A stretch of 64,000 bases of DNA from the NCBI GenBank assembly GCA_016197225.1, contig JACPWC010000119.1, positions 36,648 to 100,647 of the forward strand, read 5' to 3'. A program made the translations under genes and the position numbers. Shown here one piece after another: positions 45,611-52,654 of this stretch; position 1 is the stretch's first letter; the number at the start of each line of letters is the position of its first letter. The stretch is from Chloroflexota bacterium. GTDB taxonomy: Bacteria; Chloroflexota; Anaerolineae; Anaerolineales; VGOW01. The notes under the pieces were generated by a model. It was not told where the DNA came from, did no database searches, and saw only the letters and a program-made list of their open reading frames with translations.

Positions 45611-47773
45611 ATGTTGACGGCAGATCGCATCACTCGCACCACCTGCCCTTATTGCGGCGTCGGCTGCACGCTCGACTTGCATATCAAGGACGATTTCATC
45701 TACCGGGTCACGTCGCCGTTTGATTCGGTTGTCAACCACGGCAACCTGTGTGTCAAAGGCCGCTTCGGCTACGACTTCATCTACAACCCGGATCGGGTGA
45801 CGACGCCGCTGATCCGCAAGACGCCGCAGAAGCCGGGGGGCCGCACTCAGGCGTTTGATCGCAGTGAGTGGCACGAAGCGACGTGGGATGAGGCGCTCGA
45901 CACTGTGGCCGACCGGCTGGTGGAGATTTACAAGCGTGACGGCTCGGAGGCCATGGCCGTCTATTGTTGCGCCAAGGCTACCAACGAAGACAACTATCTT
46001 CTGCAGAAGATGTATCGCTCGCTCTTCCGCACCAACAACATTGATCACTGCACCCGGCTGTGCCACGCCGGGTCGGTCGTCGCCCTGCTGAAGTCGCTGG
46101 GCACGTCGGCCATGAGCAACACCGCCGCCGAGGTGGTCAAGACCGACTGCTTCATCGTCACCGGCTCCAACACCACCGAGAACCATCCCATCATCGCCCT
46201 GCACATGAAAGAAGCGGTGATGAAGCACGGCTCGAAGCTGATCGTGATTGACCCGCGCCGGATCGAGTTGTGCGACCTGGCTACTCTCTGGCTGCCCATC
46301 AAACCGGGAACCAACGTGCCGGTCTTCTCGGCGATGGCTCACATCATCATCAAGGAAGGGCTGGTCAACGAAAAATTCGTGGCCGAGCGCACCGAGGGCT
46401 ACGAAGAGTTCAAAAAGTCGGTCGAGAAGTTCACGCCCGAATATGCTGAGACGATTTCCGGGGTGGATCGGAATTTGATCGTCGAAGCCGCCCGGATGTA
46501 CGCGACGGCCAAAAACGGGGCGATCTACTGGGGCATGGGCATCTCGCAACTGTCCAGCGGCACGGTCAGCGCCCTCGGCCTCATCCATCTGGCGCTCCTC
46601 ACCGGCCACATCGGGCGCGAAGGCACGGGGCTGAATCCTCTGCGCGGCCAGAACAACGTGCAGGGTGCGTCGGACATGGGCGCGATGCCGTTTCACTATC
46701 CGGGTTACATGGACGTGGACAAGGAAGAGAACGCCGTCAAGTGGGAGAAGGCGTGGAACGTGGAGCCGGGCGGCCTGAGCCGCAAGCGCGGCCTGACCAC
46801 GACCGAGATTCTTTCCAACGCCAAACCGGGCGGCGTGCGCGCCCTCTACATCATGGGCGAGAACCCCATGATGACCGAGCCGAATCTGAACGTCACCCGC
46901 CATCACATGGAGCAGTTGGAATTTCTGGTGGCTCAGGACGTGTTCATCAACGAGTCGGGCGCGTTCGCCGATGTGTTCCTGCCCGCCGTCTCGTGGGCCG
47001 AGAAGGAAGGCACGTTCAACAACACCGACCGCCGCGTTCAGCGCGTGCGGCAGGCGATTGAGGCGCGCGGCCAGGCCCGCCCGGACTGGCAGATCATTTG
47101 TGACGTGGCAACTCGGGTTGAAGAACGGTTGGGCCGCCCGGACACCGCCCGCTGGAACTACGAAGAACCGGAAGAAGTCTTCCGCGAGATGGCGAATGTG
47201 TCCACGATGCTCAAGGGCGTGACCTACGCGCGAATTGAGAACGTCGGTTTGCAGTATCCGGTTGCCGACGAGACTCACCCCGGCACGCCGTTCCTGTTCG
47301 CCGAGACGTTCCCGTCCGGGCGCGGCAAGTTCTTCCCGCTCGAACATGTGCCGACGGCAGAACAGCCGGATGATGAGTATCCATTCATTTTGACCACCGG
47401 CCGCTTGCTGGAACACTGGCACGGCGGCACGATGACCCGCCACTCGGAACTCGACGCCCTCTTCCCTGAAGCGTTTGTGGACGTGCACGAAGTGGACGCC
47501 GCCCGCCTGAGCCTGAAGACGGGTGACGTGGTGCGCGTCGCCTCGCGGCGCGGCGAAGTGGTGCTAAGGGTGAAAGTGTCGCCCAAGACCAGCCCCGGCG
47601 TGGTCTTCATTCCCATGCACTTCGCCGAGGCCGCCGCCAACCTGCTGACCATTGACGCCCTCGACCCGCACGCCAAGATACCGGAGTTCAAGGCCTGCGC
47701 GGTGAAGATTGAGATTGCGAAAGAGTCAGCCCTGCTCAACCCAATGGAGCCGGTGGTGAGAGGGAGATATTGA
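45611..47773 (+). CDS. fdhA: Formate dehydrogenase catalytic subunit (molybdenum/tungsten bis-MGD)
   Basis: 720 residues. The [4Fe-4S] ligands are Cys12, Cys15, Cys19 and Cys47. The metal ligand is Cys151 in IDHCTRLCHAGSV (not selenocysteine), followed by the conserved His152; SNTTENHPI and GMGISQLSSGTVSALGLIH are further family blocks. The C-terminal molydopterin-dinucleotide domain starts near residue 590 (FILTTGRLLEHWHGGTMTRH). It lacks the N-terminal ferredoxin domain found in FdsA/FdhF2-type subunits, consistent with that domain being a separate gene. It oxidises formate to CO2. No fdhD or mob genes are in the window. Confidence 0.93.
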   Translation: MLTADRITRTTCPYCGVGCTLDLHIKDDFIYRVTSPFDSVVNHGNLCVKGRFGYDFIYNPDRVTTPLIRKTPQKPGGRTQAFDRSEWHEATWDEALDTVADRLVEIYKRDGSEAMAVYCCAKATNEDNYLLQKMYRSLFRTNNIDHCTRLCHAGSVVALLKSLGTSAMSNTAAEVVKTDCFIVTGSNTTENHPIIALHMKEAVMKHGSKLIVIDPRRIELCDLATLWLPIKPGTNVPVFSAMAHIIIKEGLVNEKFVAERTEGYEEFKKSVEKFTPEYAETISGVDRNLIVEAARMYATAKNGAIYWGMGISQLSSGTVSALGLIHLALLTGHIGREGTGLNPLRGQNNVQGASDMGAMPFHYPGYMDVDKEENAVKWEKAWNVEPGGLSRKRGLTTTEILSNAKPGGVRALYIMGENPMMTEPNLNVTRHHMEQLEFLVAQDVFINESGAFADVFLPAVSWAEKEGTFNNTDRRVQRVRQAIEARGQARPDWQIICDVATRVEERLGRPDTARWNYEEPEEVFREMANVSTMLKGVTYARIENVGLQYPVADETHPGTPFLFAETFPSGRGKFFPLEHVPTAEQPDDEYPFILTTGRLLEHWHGGTMTRHSELDALFPEAFVDVHEVDAARLSLKTGDVVRVASRRGEVVLRVKVSPKTSPGVVFIPMHFAEAAANLLTIDALDPHAKIPEFKACAVKIEIAKESALLNPMEPVVRGRY

Positions 47774-48012
47774 TGAGCTTACCACCTCTCAAACCTCTAC
47801 ATTCGGATGAGACGCTCATTCAACTTAAGCTCGATCAATTTCGCCAGACGCCCACCAACGAACTGATCAAATCTCTGGCGCCGGGCCAGGCAGGGGCGCT
47901 TAAGGCCAAGCCGGACGGAACACTCTTGGACGGACATCATCGGATAAAGGTGCTTCGTGAACGTGGCGTTGACGTAAACGCTTTGCCCCGCGAGATTGTA
48001 TCGAGGGTGTGA
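47773..48012 (+). CDS. Small ParB-like-motif protein
   Basis: 79 residues from the ATG overlapping the fdhA stop (TGATG). The end has DGHHRIKVLRERGVDVNALP, a short ParB/sulfiredoxin-like DGHHR motif seen in many small uncharacterised proteins. No DNA-binding domain is present beyond this. It may be translationally coupled to fdhA. Function unknown. Confidence 0.7.
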   Translation: MSLPPLKPLHSDETLIQLKLDQFRQTPTNELIKSLAPGQAGALKAKPDGTLLDGHHRIKVLRERGVDVNALPREIVSRV

Positions 48013-48024
48013 AGGAATTATAAA

Positions 48025-48570
48025 ATGCCTGACGTTATTTATTGGATTGAGGGACCCTGGCAGGGACGGCTGGCAATCCTGACACGGCCTCGCGGCCGCG
48101 ACTGGCTGGAAGACGATGTGGCGGTTTGGCAGCGCGCCGGTTTAGACCTCGTTGTTTCACTCCTGACGATGGATGAAAGCGCGGAGTTGGGGTTGGAGCG
48201 CGAAGGCGAAATTGCTCACCGGCAAGGGCTGGAGTACATTTCGTTCCCTATCGCCGACCGCAAGGTTCCAACCTCGCGGGAAGACGCGCATAAGCTCATT
48301 CAACAATTGACGGCCCGCCTATCTGAAGGGAAGCACATCGGGGTGCATTGTCGCCAGGGCGTTGGGCGTTCGGCATTGCTCGCGGCCAGCGTCCTCGTAA
48401 GCTCAGCGGTCGGCGTTGGCCCGGCATTTGAGCGCATCGAAAAGGCGCGCGGTTGCCCGGTGCCGGATACGCCCGAACAACGGTTGTGGGTGGAGCAATT
48501 CGGGAAGATGACGGTAAGGGAGAAAGAAATGCCGACGGAGGCCGGGCCGATGGTGAAAGGAGCAACGTGA
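48025..48570 (+). CDS. Dual-specificity/tyrosine phosphatase-like protein
   Basis: 181 residues. The CX5R motif is HCRQGVGRS with Cys109 and Arg115. The fold begins MPDVIYWIEGPWQGRLAIL and has a general-acid loop candidate near PIADRKVPTSRED. This is the layout of small cysteine-based phosphatases. Its substrate (phosphotyrosine, phosphosugar or lipid) is unknown. It lies 12 nt after the small ParB-like gene. AAAGGAG at its end serves as the ribosome site of the next gene. Confidence 0.88.
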   Translation: MPDVIYWIEGPWQGRLAILTRPRGRDWLEDDVAVWQRAGLDLVVSLLTMDESAELGLEREGEIAHRQGLEYISFPIADRKVPTSREDAHKLIQQLTARLSEGKHIGVHCRQGVGRSALLAASVLVSSAVGVGPAFERIEKARGCPVPDTPEQRLWVEQFGKMTVREKEMPTEAGPMVKGAT

Positions 48571-48572
48571 CT

Positions 48573-48830
48573 ATGAAAAAAAGGCCAAACACCGAAAAGT
48601 TAACTGACGACATGCGAGCAGAGTATCGCTTTGATTATGCCAAAGCCCGGCCCAATCGCTTTGCCAATCGCGCCAAAGACTATGTGATCGTCGTTCTCGA
48701 TCCAGATGTCTCTCAAGTTTTCACTACACCTGACTCGGTGAATACGGCTCTGCGCGCTTTGATCAACGTGATGCCGAAGACGGTAAAGCGCAAACCGGCG
48801 CGCAAGGCGCAAGCCATGAGTCATGGATGA
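48573..48830 (+). CDS. Small uncharacterised protein (possible antitoxin-like)
   Basis: 85 residues from the ATG at 48573, AAAGGAG 8 nt upstream. KKRPNTEKLTDDMRAEYRFD leads to VIVVLDPDVSQVFTTPDSVN and TALRALINVMPK. Small proteins with VVVLDPDV and S-V-N-xALRAL occur beside putative toxin genes, so an antitoxin role is possible, but no toxin is adjacent (the next sequence is a restriction-modification remnant). Moderately supported. Confidence 0.65.
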   Translation: MKKRPNTEKLTDDMRAEYRFDYAKARPNRFANRAKDYVIVVLDPDVSQVFTTPDSVNTALRALINVMPKTVKRKPARKAQAMSHG

Positions 48831-48833
48831 TGG

Positions 48834-48967
48834 ATGTCCATCCAACTCGTCCAGCAGTATCACGCCAAAGTTGAAAAGCTGATCCGCTACGGCGGCTCGT
48901 GTAATAAGAGCGCCGCGCATGCACCGTGAGTGTGGAGACGATGAAGATTGTGCGGCAGATGCCGTAA
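48834..48967 (+). pseudogene. Remnant of a DNA methyltransferase/type ISP restriction gene
   Basis: 48834-48929 encodes MSIQLVQQYHAKVEKLIRYG then GSCNKSAAHAP and a stop. This is close to the amino end of type ISP/Eco57I-like restriction-modification proteins (SIQLVQQYHAKVEKxIRxGG). The following frame, 48926-48967, reads VSVETMKIVRQMP and a stop, which resembles their extreme carboxyl end. The body of the gene is missing, so this looks like a deletion scar. The N-terminal match is strong, the C-terminal one is weaker. Confidence 0.65.
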
Positions 48968-49036
48968 GCAACTTCCACCTCATACCGCCAAAAAAGAAGC
49001 CCTGTTATTTTCGCCGGGCGGGCATAAAATAACACC

Positions 49037-49552
49037 ATGATCAACTTAGACACGACCCTTGCCCGGTTGTCGGCGGACGCCGACACCATCGCCTCCTTGT
49101 CTCGCGGCGTAACCGACGCCCAGGCCCGCTGGAAACCCTCGCCCGATGAGTGGTCAATCCTCGAAGTGCTCTGCCATCTTTACGACGAAGAGCGCGAGGA
49201 CTTTCGCACCCGCGTTGATTTCACTTTGCACAAGCCGACCGAAGCCTGGCCGCCCATTGACCCGGCCGGCTGGGTGACGGCGCGCGGCTACAACCAGCGC
49301 GAGTTTGGCTCCTCGCTGGAAGCGTTCTTGCGTGAACGTCGCGAGTCGCTCAACTGGTTGATGAGTCTCCAGAATCCCGACTGGAACTCGACTCATCAAC
49401 ACCCTCGAATTGGCGCAATGATGGCAGGCGATGTGCTGGCCGCCTGGGTTGCCCACGATCACTTGCACATCCGCCAGCTCAATCACCTGCACTGGCAACA
49501 TCTCTCAACGCAAGTCAAGTCAATTTCGCTCGACTACGCGGGCGGATGGTGA
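49037..49552 (+). CDS. DinB-family metal-binding protein
   Basis: 171 residues with a four-helix DinB-like pattern. Likely metal His residues are in VLCHLYDEEREDF and AAWVAHDHLHIRQLNHLHW. The DinB superfamily includes thiol transferases and stress proteins; this one is a general member. A TAAAAT box (49025-49030) ends 6 nt before the ATG, so the message may be leaderless. It lies 4 nt before a thioesterase gene. Confidence 0.88.
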   Translation: MINLDTTLARLSADADTIASLSRGVTDAQARWKPSPDEWSILEVLCHLYDEEREDFRTRVDFTLHKPTEAWPPIDPAGWVTARGYNQREFGSSLEAFLRERRESLNWLMSLQNPDWNSTHQHPRIGAMMAGDVLAAWVAHDHLHIRQLNHLHWQHLSTQVKSISLDYAGGW

Positions 49553-49556
49553 GAAG

Positions 49557-50024
49557 ATGACTCAGAAAGCTTTTCAGGATTACTACCCCGATCAACTCGC
49601 CCACTGTTACGGTTGTGGCCGCCTCAACGAACACGGCCTGCAAATCAAAAGCTACCAGGACGGCGACGACTCGGTGTGCGTCTTTCAACCCAAACCTTAT
49701 CACACCGCCATCCCCGGCTACGTCTATGGCGGCCTCATCGCTTCGCTGATTGACTGCCACAGCACCGGCACGGCCTCAGCCGCCGCCTACCGCGCCCAGG
49801 GCCGCGAGATGGACACCGACCCGCCTCTGCGCTTTCTCACTGCGTCCCTCCATGTGGACTACATTCGACCGACTCCGATTGATGGGCCGCTCGAAGTGCG
49901 GGCGCGAGTCAAGGAGATCAAAGGCCGCAAGGTGGTGATCGTCTCCACGTTATCGGCGGGCGGCGAGATTTGCGCCCGCGGCGAAGTCGTCACTGTTCAA
50001 ATGCCGGAACATTTGACGAAGTGA
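49557..50024 (+). CDS. PaaI-type hotdog thioesterase-like protein
   Basis: 155 residues from the ATG at 49557. The sequence LAHCYGCGRLNEHGLQIKSY, then PGYVYGGLIASLIDCHSTGT and LHVDYIRPTPIDGPLEVRAR, fits the hotdog PaaI thioesterase family (N-terminal CxxCG, substrate helix G-G-xxxxxxD). It probably hydrolyses an acyl-CoA thioester; the substrate is not known. The start directly follows GAGAAG. It may be co-transcribed with the DinB gene. Confidence 0.9.
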   Translation: MTQKAFQDYYPDQLAHCYGCGRLNEHGLQIKSYQDGDDSVCVFQPKPYHTAIPGYVYGGLIASLIDCHSTGTASAAAYRAQGREMDTDPPLRFLTASLHVDYIRPTPIDGPLEVRARVKEIKGRKVVIVSTLSAGGEICARGEVVTVQMPEHLTK

Positions 50025-50030
50025 GGCAAC

Positions 50031-50486
50031 ATGACCCGCATTACAAGCGACTTAAGAGAGACAGGCCATCGCGCCCAGCGCGGGCAGGGCCTCGTCGAGT
50101 ACGCCATCATTTTGGTTTTGGTGGCAGTGGTCGTCCTCATCATCCTGGCCGTGCTCGGCCCGGGGATCGGCAATGTCTTCAGTAATGTGGTGACGAACCT
50201 GCAACAACCGGGAGGCGGCGGAGGAGGTGGCGGCGGAAACGTCATTACCAGCCTGACCGCAACCCGCACCGGCGGCGGCCACGGCAACTCGGTCAAGGTG
50301 GATATTACGGTGTCCACCAGCACCACGGTCACCGTCACCGACTCGCAAAGCGGCGGGTCGCAAAGTCTTGCCTGCAACGGCAGTTGCTCGGTGACGATGG
50401 GCGGCGTTGGCGATAATGCCGGCACAATCACCGTGACCGCCTCTGCCGGGGGAACGATGAGCGCCGGGTATCCACCGAAGTCGTAG
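50031..50486 (+). CDS. Flp pilin-like protein with Gly-rich linker
   Basis: 151 residues. Residues 18-45 (GQGLVEYAIILVLVAVVVLI) are the Flp/TadE-type pilin helix with the conserved G-x-x-x-x-E-Y cleavage context. A run of nine glycines (after QQPG) joins it to a Thr/Ser-rich extracellular domain (VDITVSTSTTVTVTDSQSGG) with one Cys pair (LACNGSCSV). Tad secretion genes are absent here, so it is an isolated pilin-like gene. The C-terminal domain is longer than in ordinary Flp pilins. Confidence 0.75.
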   Translation: MTRITSDLRETGHRAQRGQGLVEYAIILVLVAVVVLIILAVLGPGIGNVFSNVVTNLQQPGGGGGGGGGNVITSLTATRTGGGHGNSVKVDITVSTSTTVTVTDSQSGGSQSLACNGSCSVTMGGVGDNAGTITVTASAGGTMSAGYPPKS

Positions 50487-50601
50487 CCGGATTTGCCGGA
50501 CGGTCACACCGTCTCTGTTCGTCCCCCGTTTCATCAAAATTGATCTACAATCACCCCACAATCTTTCTGTGGCAAGTTGAGTTTCGCCCAAAGGAGCTAT
50601 C

Positions 50602-51573
50602 ATGCCAGACGTGATCAAAATTCTCTCGATTGACGGCGGCGGGATGCGCGGGGTGATCCCGGCAGTGCTACTGGCCGAGCTTGAGAAGCGAACGGGCAAG
50701 CGCGTCGCCGAATTGTTTCACCTCATCGCCGGAACCTCGACCGGCGGCATTCTGGCCCTGGGCCTGGCCAAGCCGGGCGCAGACAAGCAGAAGTCGCAGT
50801 TCGCCGCGCGCGAGTTGCTCGGCATTTACGAGACGGACGGCCCGGTGATCTTTCACCGTTCGGCGCTGTACGCCGTGCGCTCGGTGGACGGCGTCCTTGA
50901 TCAGAAATATCCGTCAGACGGGATTGACAAGACGCTGGTGAAGTATTTTGGCGAGGCGCGGCTCTCGGAAGCGTTGACCGAAGTGCTGATCACCAGTTAC
51001 GAAACCGAGAAGCGCGACCCGTTTTTCTTCAAGCGCCACAAGGCCAAGCTCGACCCCAATATGGATTTTCCAATGCGGCTGGCGGCGCGGGCCACCTCAG
51101 CCGCCCCGTCGTATTTTGAGCCGGTGAAGGTTCAGATGCCCAACGCCAGCTACTCGTTCGTGGATGGCGGGGTGGTGGCCAACAACCCGGCCATGTGCGC
51201 TTACGTGGAAGCTCGGAAGATTTTCCCGACGGCCAAACACTTCATTCTCGTTTCGCTGGGAACGGGCGACATGGTGAAACCCATTCTTTACGACAAGGCC
51301 AAAGACTGGGGCCTGGCCGAGTGGGTTCAGCCGCTCTTCAATATTTTGCTCGACGGCGACGCGGTGGATTATCAACTACGCCAGCTTATGCCCATCATCC
51401 GCGACGAGCCGCGCCACTACTACCGCTTCCAGACCCGGCCCGATCCTAATATCGAGCCGATTGACGACACCAGCCCCGACTACATCAACCTGCTCAAATC
51501 CCTCACCGAAGAATTGATCCGGGCCAACACCAACAACATTGATAATTTGTGCGGCCAACTGCTGGCGGAGTGA
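50602..51573 (+). CDS. Patatin-like phospholipase
   Basis: 323 residues. The Ser-Asp dyad is Ser46 (GTSTGG) and Asp188 (FVDGGVVANNPA), with the glycine-rich oxyanion element DGGGMRG (11-17). It hydrolyses acyl esters of lipids; a substrate cannot be assigned. AAAGGAG 6 nt before the ATG and a TACAAT-like -10 (near 50545) are present. It is a CapV-like fold in general, but without a cyclase neighbour there is no reason to call it a CBASS effector. Confidence 0.93.
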   Translation: MPDVIKILSIDGGGMRGVIPAVLLAELEKRTGKRVAELFHLIAGTSTGGILALGLAKPGADKQKSQFAARELLGIYETDGPVIFHRSALYAVRSVDGVLDQKYPSDGIDKTLVKYFGEARLSEALTEVLITSYETEKRDPFFFKRHKAKLDPNMDFPMRLAARATSAAPSYFEPVKVQMPNASYSFVDGGVVANNPAMCAYVEARKIFPTAKHFILVSLGTGDMVKPILYDKAKDWGLAEWVQPLFNILLDGDAVDYQLRQLMPIIRDEPRHYYRFQTRPDPNIEPIDDTSPDYINLLKSLTEELIRANTNNIDNLCGQLLAE

Positions 51574-51596
51574 ATGCTCATCTTCAAGTCAATCTA

Positions 51597-52574
51597 TTAC
51601 ATCCGTTGACGAGTCAACCGTTGCCATAGTCCGACCGGATAGCCGATCATCTTCGCCACATCTCCCGCCACTCTAATCACCGGAATCCAAAACAGAACTT
51701 TCAGCCAATCCGCTAAATTCTTCAAATCCGTTGTCCTCTTCACCAGCCGTTGCAATGGCCGCCGGAGGTAAGCCAGTCCGGCCACTATTCCCAACAGCCA
51801 CAACCACGGTGAAACCGTCACTGCCGCATAAACCAAGAGCGGCGCGGCCACGAGATAGGTGAAGTAACGAGTGAAGTGAATCTTCGGCCACAGGTTGGCC
51901 TTGCCATCACCTTTCGCATAATTGAAGTATTGCTTCGCAAACGTTGCCAGCGACGGGCGCGGGCGAAAGTGGGCGATGGCCTTTGGCGCAAAAGCGAACG
52001 CGCCGAACTTTTCGCGCATCGCCAGATCAAACACAACGTCTTCGGAAAAATCCAGCCACTCCGGGTAGCCGCCCACCGCCTCCCAGGCCTCTTTGCGAAA
52101 GGCCACGCTCCGGCTCGACGGCAGAAACCTCGCCGGGTTGATCTCGTTCACGTCTGGCAGGGTCGTCGCGCCCAGCGCCACTTCAAACACGTTCTGCGGA
52201 TCAGATTTATAAAAACCTGCTACCACAGCTACTTTTCCCCCGCTTCCTTTATTTCCCCATTTCCCGGCGCCTAACAACTCTTCCAGCCATCCATCCTCCA
52301 GCCAAACCCCGGCATCGGTCACGGCGATGATGTCGCCGCCGGCGGCGCGAATGGCGGCATTGCGCCCTTGCGAGATGTTGGCCCCCGGCGCGATGATGAC
52401 TTTCAGCGGCAGACGATTTGTGTACTCTTGAATCACGGCCAGCGTGTTGTCCTTCGAGCCGCCGTCGCACACCACGATTTCGCCGGGCAAACGGCTCTGC
52501 TGGGCAACCGACTCCAGCAATCGCCGGATATGGCCGCCTTCGTTGAGGACGGTGAGAATCAGGGAAACCTTCAT
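51597..52574 (-). CDS. Family 2 glycosyltransferase
   Basis: 325 residues from the ATG at 52572-52574 (MKVSLILTVLNEGGHIRRLL); the longer frame upstream is only repeat sequence. GT2 features are EIVVCDGGSKDNTLAVIQEY (D-x-x-S/D-x-D), IIAPGANISQGRNAAIRAA and VTDAGVWLEDGWL. Hydrophobic segments near 240-300 suggest membrane attachment. Residues about 280-289 are encoded by the AATCCGCT word element (51707-51736). A TATAAT box (52582-52587, minus) ends 7 nt before the start. The sugar donor and acceptor are unknown. Confidence 0.88.
   Translation of the reverse strand: MKVSLILTVLNEGGHIRRLLESVAQQSRLPGEIVVCDGGSKDNTLAVIQEYTNRLPLKVIIAPGANISQGRNAAIRAAGGDIIAVTDAGVWLEDGWLEELLGAGKWGNKGSGGKVAVVAGFYKSDPQNVFEVALGATTLPDVNEINPARFLPSSRSVAFRKEAWEAVGGYPEWLDFSEDVVFDLAMREKFGAFAFAPKAIAHFRPRPSLATFAKQYFNYAKGDGKANLWPKIHFTRYFTYLVAAPLLVYAAVTVSPWLWLLGIVAGLAYLRRPLQRLVKRTTDLKNLADWLKVLFWIPVIRVAGDVAKMIGYPVGLWQRLTRQRM
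51707..51736. repeat. AATCCGCTAAATYC-word element in the glycosyltransferase gene
   Basis: AATCCGCTAAATTC, then TTCAAATCCGTTGTCC. The same words occur in the rlmD-like gene (53068-53100) and between genes (61610-61642). Here they are in frame. Confidence 0.6.
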
Positions 52575-52606
52575 CCGCTGAATTATAATTGCCGCCACGT
52601 ATTTCG

Positions 52607-52652
52607 TATTGCGTATTCCGTTGATGTTTACGCAACACGAAATACGCAATAC
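52607..52652. repeat. GTATTGCG-word inverted repeat between divergent genes
   Basis: GTATTGCGTATTCCGT (52607-52622) faces ACGAAATACGCAATAC (52637-52652), 15 of 16 pairing. It ends 2 nt before the rlmD-like start. The outer flank carries another copy of the word (gtatttcgtattgcg). Confidence 0.8.
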
Positions 52653-52654
52653 CC

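Noticed and set aside
45572..47488. Long antisense open frames opposite conserved genes (for example opposite the formate dehydrogenase)
   Set aside because: They are shadows of high-GC coding sequence with no domain and no start signal; the sense frames carry complete family motifs.
45611..47773. Selenocysteine in the formate dehydrogenase
   Set aside because: The metal ligand position is a Cys codon (LCHAGS) and there is no in-frame UGA before the stop.
50602..51573. CBASS-type patatin effector
   Set aside because: No nucleotidyltransferase, Cap2 or Cap3-like gene lies adjacent; the neighbours are a pilin-like gene and a glycosyltransferase.
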